Part shown: one piece after another, positions 60,122 to 64,000 of the stretch | Layout of the letters: every line of letters begins with the position of its first letter | Position numbering within the stretch: position 1 is the first letter of the stretch | Origin: CAVSJJ01 sp963728395 | GTDB lineage: Bacteria > Actinomycetota > Actinomycetes > Actinomycetales > Dermatophilaceae | NCBI GenBank assembly: GCA_963728395.1 | Contig: CAVSJJ010000004.1 | Span: 496,001 to 560,000, forward strand | Direction of reading: 5' to 3' | DNA: 64,000 bases | Translations under genes and position numbers: made by a program | The notes under the pieces: model-generated | What the model was told of the DNA's origin: nothing | Database searches by the model: none | What the model saw: the letters and a program-made list of their open reading frames with translations, nothing else

Positions 60122-61074
60122 CCGCCACAGCACCACGAGCCGACTCGGCGCTCCACGACTGCCGCGACGCCTGGGTGTCCGCGCTCGTGGATGTCGCCGA
60201 TCACGACAAGAACGTCGTCGTCGTCGCCAACGACTCGGTTGGCTCCAGCAAGCTCGGCCCGTTCGAGGAACGCTTCCCCGAGCGCCTCGTCAACGTCGGC
60301 ATCGCCGAGCAGGACATGGTCGGGGTCGGCGCCGGTCTCGCCAACGGAGGCAAGGTGCCGTTCGTCTCGGCCGCCGCGTGCTTCCTGACCGCCCGCGCGA
60401 TGGAGCAGATCAAGGTCGACGCGGCATACTCCCGCCACCACATCGTCCTCGTCGGGCAGAGCCCCGGCATGGCCTACGGAGAACTCGGCCCGACCCACCA
60501 CTCGATCGAGGACCTCGCCTGGCTGCGCACGATTCCAGGCCTGACCGTCATCGTCCCGACCGACCGGATCGAGACCGACCAGGCCGTCAGGTGGGCAGCC
60601 ACTGCGGGCGGACCGGTCTTCATCCGAGTCAGCCGGATGGGCGTCCCCGATCTGATGCCAGATGGCTACCAGTTCGAACCAGGCAAGGCCGTCACCCTGC
60701 GCAAGGGTAGCGACGTTGCCCTCGTCGCCACGGGAACCGCCGTCTCGCGAGCCCTCGAGGGCGCGGAAGTCCTGGCGAAGGATGGCATCAACGCACGCGT
60801 CATCGCCATGCCGACGATCAAACCGCTCGACGGCGCTGCCGTGTTGGCGGCGGCTCAGGAGACCGCAGGAATCGTCACGGTCGAGGAAGCCCTCACGTCG
60901 GGCCTCGGCGGCGCCGTGGCCGAGTTCCTGGCCCCCCGAAGGCCGGCGCTCATGCGCTTCGTCGGCGTGCCGGACACGTTCGCCCCGACGGGGTCCGTCG
61001 AATGGCTCATGGGCCACTTCGGCATCGACGCGGCGGGGGTCGCAGCGGCGGCTCGGGAGCTTCTCGGCTCCTAG
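60118..61074 (+). CDS. Transketolase, C-terminal subunit
   Basis: A 318-residue pyrimidine-binding half plus C-terminal domain. The catalytic Glu lies in VNVGIAEQDMVGVGAGLANGG near residue 63; TPP and phosphate-binding regions are HHIVLVGQSPGMAYGELGPTHHSIEDLAWLR and RVSRMGVP. The end VEWLMGHFGIDAAGVAAAARELL is standard. It forms the active enzyme with the preceding subunit, to which it is coupled through ATGA. Confidence 0.93.
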   Translation: MTATAPRADSALHDCRDAWVSALVDVADHDKNVVVVANDSVGSSKLGPFEERFPERLVNVGIAEQDMVGVGAGLANGGKVPFVSAAACFLTARAMEQIKVDAAYSRHHIVLVGQSPGMAYGELGPTHHSIEDLAWLRTIPGLTVIVPTDRIETDQAVRWAATAGGPVFIRVSRMGVPDLMPDGYQFEPGKAVTLRKGSDVALVATGTAVSRALEGAEVLAKDGINARVIAMPTIKPLDGAAVLAAAQETAGIVTVEEALTSGLGGAVAEFLAPRRPALMRFVGVPDTFAPTGSVEWLMGHFGIDAAGVAAAARELLGS

Positions 61075-61376
61075 GCAGCCGCGTCGTCATCACATGCCAG
61101 GCCGCCCCCAGTGGGAGGACTGCTCTCCGCCCGAAGAGGCGCCAGCACGGGCCGGCATGGTCACTGCGAGACGCCTGCGATCCCGGTGGGGCGCGGGAGC
61201 ATCGCGGTCACCTGAAGGAACCGCTCACAACAGCGTGGGAAGATGAGTGTCGTCCGGCTCCAGCTCGGACAGCCGTTCGTCCCGCCAGCGGCGGTGATCA
61301 TCTGCCCTGTCCACGGCGACCGGACGCCAGCTGTCCCACCCCCTCTTGACGCGCTGACCCGAAAGGACCTCCCGAG
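61075..61376. other. 302-base intergenic region, no gene seen
   Basis: Between the transketolase and the DUF421 gene. Short frames here are not protein-like. I see no clear hairpin. AAAGGA precedes the TTG start of the next gene. Confidence 0.5.
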
Positions 61377-61910
61377 TTGTTCTTCGACGATGCCTACGGC
61401 CTGGCTCGAGTGTTGATCGTGGGTCCGCTGGCGTACCTCTGGTTGATCGCGGTCGTGCGGGTGAGCGGCAAACGAACCCTCGCCCAGCTCAATGCCTTCG
61501 ACTTCATCGTGACAGTTGCGCTCGGTTCGACCTTGGCCACGGTCGTCCTGAGCAGTTCGGTCGCCTGGGTCGAGGGAGCCCTTGCTTTGGCTCTCCTCGC
61601 GGTGCTGCAACTCGTCGTGGCATGGGTCTCCGTGCACGTCCGTTGGGTACGCGGCGCGGTCACGTCGATGCCCACGATGCTGCTCCGCGACGGCCGCCCA
61701 GACCGTGATGCACTGACCAGGCAGCGGATCTCCGAACAGAGCGTGCGCCAAGCAGTGCGTAGCGCCGGAATCGGAGGCTTGGAGCTCGTGGCCGCCGTGG
61801 TCCTCGAACCCAACGGCACCATCAGCGTCATACCAACGAGCCAGTTCGGCAGCGGATCCGCAACCGCCGACGTGACGCACACGGACCAGCAGCATCCGCG
61901 TCGGGACTGA
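61377..61910 (+). CDS. DUF421 (YetF-type) membrane protein
   Basis: A 177-residue protein with two to three N-terminal hydrophobic helices (VLIVGPLAYLWLIAVVRVSG and FIVTVALGSTLATVVL) and a cytoplasmic DUF421 domain (PTMLLRDGRPDRDALTRQRI; GIGGLELVAAVVLEPNGTISVIP). The KRTLAQLNAFDFIVTVALGS motif is diagnostic for the family. Function is largely unknown; relatives in Bacillus are linked to spores and envelope. The start is TTG. It is convergent with the ABC importer. Confidence 0.85.
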   Translation: MFFDDAYGLARVLIVGPLAYLWLIAVVRVSGKRTLAQLNAFDFIVTVALGSTLATVVLSSSVAWVEGALALALLAVLQLVVAWVSVHVRWVRGAVTSMPTMLLRDGRPDRDALTRQRISEQSVRQAVRSAGIGGLELVAAVVLEPNGTISVIPTSQFGSGSATADVTHTDQQHPRRD

Positions 61911-62056
61911 AGGTCACCCGAGGGCGCCTCTCGCTCGTCGTCGCCGGAACGGACTGACAGCCCGACCGGTCCGGCCTGCCTGCGGGTATGCCGCCGCGGC
62001 CGGCCTCTCGCCTCGCGTTCACTGGAGGGCTTGGCCACCCGACATCGCGTCGATGC

Positions 62057-62953
62057 CTACTTGCCCATGCCCTCGGTCAGGCCTCGAAGGAACTGCCGCT
62101 GACCGATGAGGAAGAGGACCATCATCGGCAGGGCGGCCATGGTCAGCCCGGCGAACTGCACCGGCCAGTTCGTCAGGAGCCTGCTCTGCATGTCCATCAG
62201 GCCCACCGGCAGGGTCTTGAGATCGGGGTTGCTGATGAACACAAGAGCGAACGCGAACTCGTTCCAGGCGAACAGAGCGTGCAGGAGCGCGCTGGAGACG
62301 AGGATGGGACGGCACATCGGCAGGATGACCTGCCAGAAGGTCTGCCAGCGGGTGGCCCCGTCCAGGAGAGCCGCCTCGTCGACCTCATGGGGTAGGTCGA
62401 TCATGTAGGCCCGGATAAGAAAGGTCGTGAAAGGTATCCGGAACGCGGTGTAGAGCACGATGAGTGCCCAGTAGGTGTCGAAGATGTGGAGGCTCTGCAG
62501 GAGTCCGAAGAGGGGGATGAGCGCCACTGTCGGCGCGACCATGAGGCCCCCGAGAACCACGCCGAGTGCGAAGCCGCCGAACGGGATCTTGGTGCGGGAC
62601 AGTCCGTACGCCGCCCAGGCACTCACGAGTACCGTCGTGATGATCGACGCGGACGTCACGATGATGCTGTTGACGAAGTAGCGAAGGACTCCAGCGTTGC
62701 TGGCCTCGGCGAAGTTGCTCCAGCGGAGGCGCCCAGGAAGGCCCCATGGGCTGTCGAATACCTCGCGGTTGTCCTTGAAGCCGCTGAGGACCATCCACAG
62801 GAGCGGGTAGATCACGGCGAGTGCGAGCGCGATGAGAAGGATGCCGATCACCACGGCTCGGAGCCGGCGGGCCGCTCGCCTGAACGGCGACACGGCGACG
62901 GGGGCGACGCGTTGGGACAGTGTCACATGGCGGGCGTGCTCGGTCGTGGTCAC
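62057..62953 (-). CDS. Sugar ABC transporter permease (MalG type)
   Basis: A 298-residue CUT1 permease with six helices (AVVIGILLIALALAVIYPLL as first) and the EAA-like loop EVDEAALLDGATRWQTFWQVILP near residue 195. The GTG start overlaps the upstream permease stop by four bases (GTGA). It probably imports the sugar used by the neighbouring kinase/isomerase/transketolase genes, although it is on the opposite strand. Confidence 0.9.
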   Translation of the reverse strand: MTTTEHARHVTLSQRVAPVAVSPFRRAARRLRAVVIGILLIALALAVIYPLLWMVLSGFKDNREVFDSPWGLPGRLRWSNFAEASNAGVLRYFVNSIIVTSASIITTVLVSAWAAYGLSRTKIPFGGFALGVVLGGLMVAPTVALIPLFGLLQSLHIFDTYWALIVLYTAFRIPFTTFLIRAYMIDLPHEVDEAALLDGATRWQTFWQVILPMCRPILVSSALLHALFAWNEFAFALVFISNPDLKTLPVGLMDMQSRLLTNWPVQFAGLTMAALPMMVLFLIGQRQFLRGLTEGMGK

Positions 62954-63849
62954 AGCTCCACCCTTCGTCTCCGCGTCACGGCCATCTGGAGGGCTGCGGC
63001 AAGGAAGGTGATGACAAAGATGACGGTCGCGATGGCTGATGCATATCCCATGTGATCCTGCAGGAACGCGTTCTGGTAGAGCCAGGTGCCGAGAACCTGG
63101 CTGGAGTTGGACGGGCCACCCGACGTCATGACTTCGACCTCGTTGAAGACGAGGAACGCACCGGAGACGGTGAGGATGACCATGAGAGCCGTCATTTCCC
63201 GGACCATCGGCACGGTGATCGAGAGGAAGGAGCGGATGGGCCCGGCTCCATCGACCCGTGCCGCCTCGTAGAACTCGCGTGGAATGCGCTGGATGGCCAC
63301 CACGAAGAGAACCGCCGTATAGCCGATCGACTGCCACTGGCTCATGGCGATGACGCTCCCGATCGCCGTCGAGGGCTCCCCGAGCCAGGCGTGGGTCCAA
63401 CTGTCCAAGCCAACGGCCGCCAGGGCGCGGTTGACCAGGCCGATCTGCGGGTTGTACAGGAAGGAGAACAACATGCCGGCGACGGTGATCGAGATGACAG
63501 CCGGGATGAAGTAGATCGTCCGCAGGATCCCCCGCAGCCGCTGGTGAACGAACTCCTCGAGGATCGCGGCGAGGACGAGCGAGAAGCCAACCTGGAAGAT
63601 GATCGACACGACGGCATACAGCACGTTGTTACGCAGCGACTGCCAGAAGACCGGGTCGACCGCCGCATCGCGGTAGTTCTGCAGCCCGACGTACGTCGGG
63701 ACCGGGGTGAACGCGTTCCACGAGTAAAGACTCAGGCGGAAGTTGTCGATGATGGGGTAGTACACGAAGACGCCGAGCAGCACCAGGGCAGGTGTGAGCC
63801 AAAGCCATCCGCGCCACCCGCGCCGTCTTGCTCGTTGTTTCCCAGACAC
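62950..63849 (-). CDS. Sugar ABC transporter permease (MalF type)
   Basis: A 299-residue CUT1 permease. First helix LWLTPALVLLGVFVYYPIID near residue 16; EAA loop EAARVDGAGPIRSFLSITVPMV near residue 200. It lies 64 bases downstream of the binding-protein stop, with a strong hairpin between them. No ATPase is visible before the window ends. Confidence 0.9.
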   Translation of the reverse strand: MSGKQRARRRGWRGWLWLTPALVLLGVFVYYPIIDNFRLSLYSWNAFTPVPTYVGLQNYRDAAVDPVFWQSLRNNVLYAVVSIIFQVGFSLVLAAILEEFVHQRLRGILRTIYFIPAVISITVAGMLFSFLYNPQIGLVNRALAAVGLDSWTHAWLGEPSTAIGSVIAMSQWQSIGYTAVLFVVAIQRIPREFYEAARVDGAGPIRSFLSITVPMVREMTALMVILTVSGAFLVFNEVEVMTSGGPSNSSQVLGTWLYQNAFLQDHMGYASAIATVIFVITFLAAALQMAVTRRRRVEL

Positions 63850-63871
63850 GTCGATGTCCTCCGATCCATGC

Positions 63872-63905
63872 GTGGGTCCGCGGGCGCCAAGGCCCGCGGA
63901 CCCAC
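63872..63905 (-). terminator. 14-bp perfect stem-loop between binding protein and permease
   Basis: GTGGGTCCGCGGGC (63872-63885) pairs exactly with GCCCGCGGACCCAC (63892-63905) across a six-base loop, starting eight bases after the binding-protein stop. Such hairpins usually stabilise the binding-protein mRNA and partly stop transcription into the permease genes, giving more binding protein than permease. Confidence 0.75.
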
Positions 63906-63913
63906 GAGCAGCA

Positions 63914-64000
63914 CTAGCCGGCAGCTGCCTGGCGAACCTTCTTGGCGGCGGCCTGCACCGAGGCCATCACCTGCTGCGGGGTCTGCGACCCGTCGACGAT
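63914..64000 (-). CDS. Probable sugar ABC substrate-binding protein, C-terminal end
   Basis: The last 28 residues of a protein on the minus strand, ending SVQAAAKKVRQAAAG before a TAG stop. TPQQVMASVQAAAKKV is typical of the final helix of family 1 solute-binding proteins. The rest lies beyond the window. Its place before two permeases supports the call. Confidence 0.65.
   Translation of the reverse strand: MVDGSQTPQQVMASVQAAAKKVRQAAAG

Noticed and set aside
1..64000. tRNA, rRNA, insertion sequences, prophage genes, integrase or attachment sites
   Set aside because: I looked for CCA-ended cloverleaf patterns, transposase/integrase motifs and flanking repeats and saw none I could support.

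Overview
The window is about 64 kb of very GC-rich DNA (near 70% G+C by eye) with strong third-position G/C bias, GTG starts, GGAGG-type ribosome binding sites and many ATGA/GTGA stop-start overlaps. F420-type PPOX enzymes, split LigD-family NHEJ proteins, a DosR-like regulon, a TspO protein and dodecin point to a Gram-positive actinobacterium, most likely Micrococcales (an Intrasporangiaceae-like genus is my guess, not proven). It reads as a chromosomal accessory/metabolic segment. I saw no tRNA, rRNA, CRISPR array, insertion sequence or phage gene.

Layout. 1-5.5 kb: end of a TetR regulator, an F420-type oxidoreductase, an orphan LigD-type polymerase, a ROK regulator, an aminotransferase IV and a PPK2 polyphosphate kinase. 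5.6-11.7 kb: an arsenic cassette with two ArsR repressors, the methylase ArsM, an ArsP-type permease, a thioredoxin-like protein, a 49-residue ORF and a large flavo-iron-sulfur oxidoreductase. The last three genes are chained by GTGA overlaps. 11.7-19.9 kb: an alcohol dehydrogenase, then a DosRS-like dormancy locus: PAS histidine kinase, receiver-only response regulator, NarL-type response regulator, STAS protein, universal stress protein, two CrcB fluoride channels and two small DUF2795-like proteins, with GGGACCT-type boxes upstream. 19.9-26.8 kb: a polyol (mannitol/sorbitol-like) island with an ABC importer lacking its ATPase, an AraC regulator, a mannitol dehydrogenase and an SDR.

27-36 kb: SHOCT and cupredoxin proteins, a HAD hydrolase, a three-gene operon carrying the LigD phosphoesterase, ligase and polymerase domains separately, dodecin, TspO, an L,D-transpeptidase-like protein, small or broken genes, an epimerase and a secreted Gly/Met-rich protein. 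36-42 kb: a secreted GH3 glycosidase with inverted domain order, then a flavin-dependent halogenase overlapping a flavin reductase. 42-48.5 kb: GH13 amylase coupled to GlpD, then a Gfo/Idh/MocA protein, an alcohol dehydrogenase and an aldo/keto reductase. 48.7-51.3 kb: a third DUF2795-like protein and two neighbouring decayed genes (HtrA-type protease, aldo/keto reductase). 51.4-55.2 kb: DEAD-box helicase, a small KOW/CarD-like protein, a fatty-acid desaturase and a hypothetical protein.

55.3-64 kb: a sugar catabolic cluster with a SorC regulator, FGGY kinase, TIM-barrel isomerase and two-subunit transketolase, followed by an ABC sugar importer running off the right edge. This gene set fits the non-oxidative D-apiose (apulose-4-phosphate transketolase) pathway better than a standard pentose pathway, but the substrate is inferred.

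Most interesting items: the coupled 49-residue ORF in the arsenic operon, the candidate apiose cluster, the dormancy locus with its receiver-only regulator and its small paralogous family, the LigD function split over three genes plus a spare polymerase, the halogenase/reductase pair, several -1 frameshifts and gene remnants, and a strong excess of the 7-mer GTATGCC/GGCATAC.
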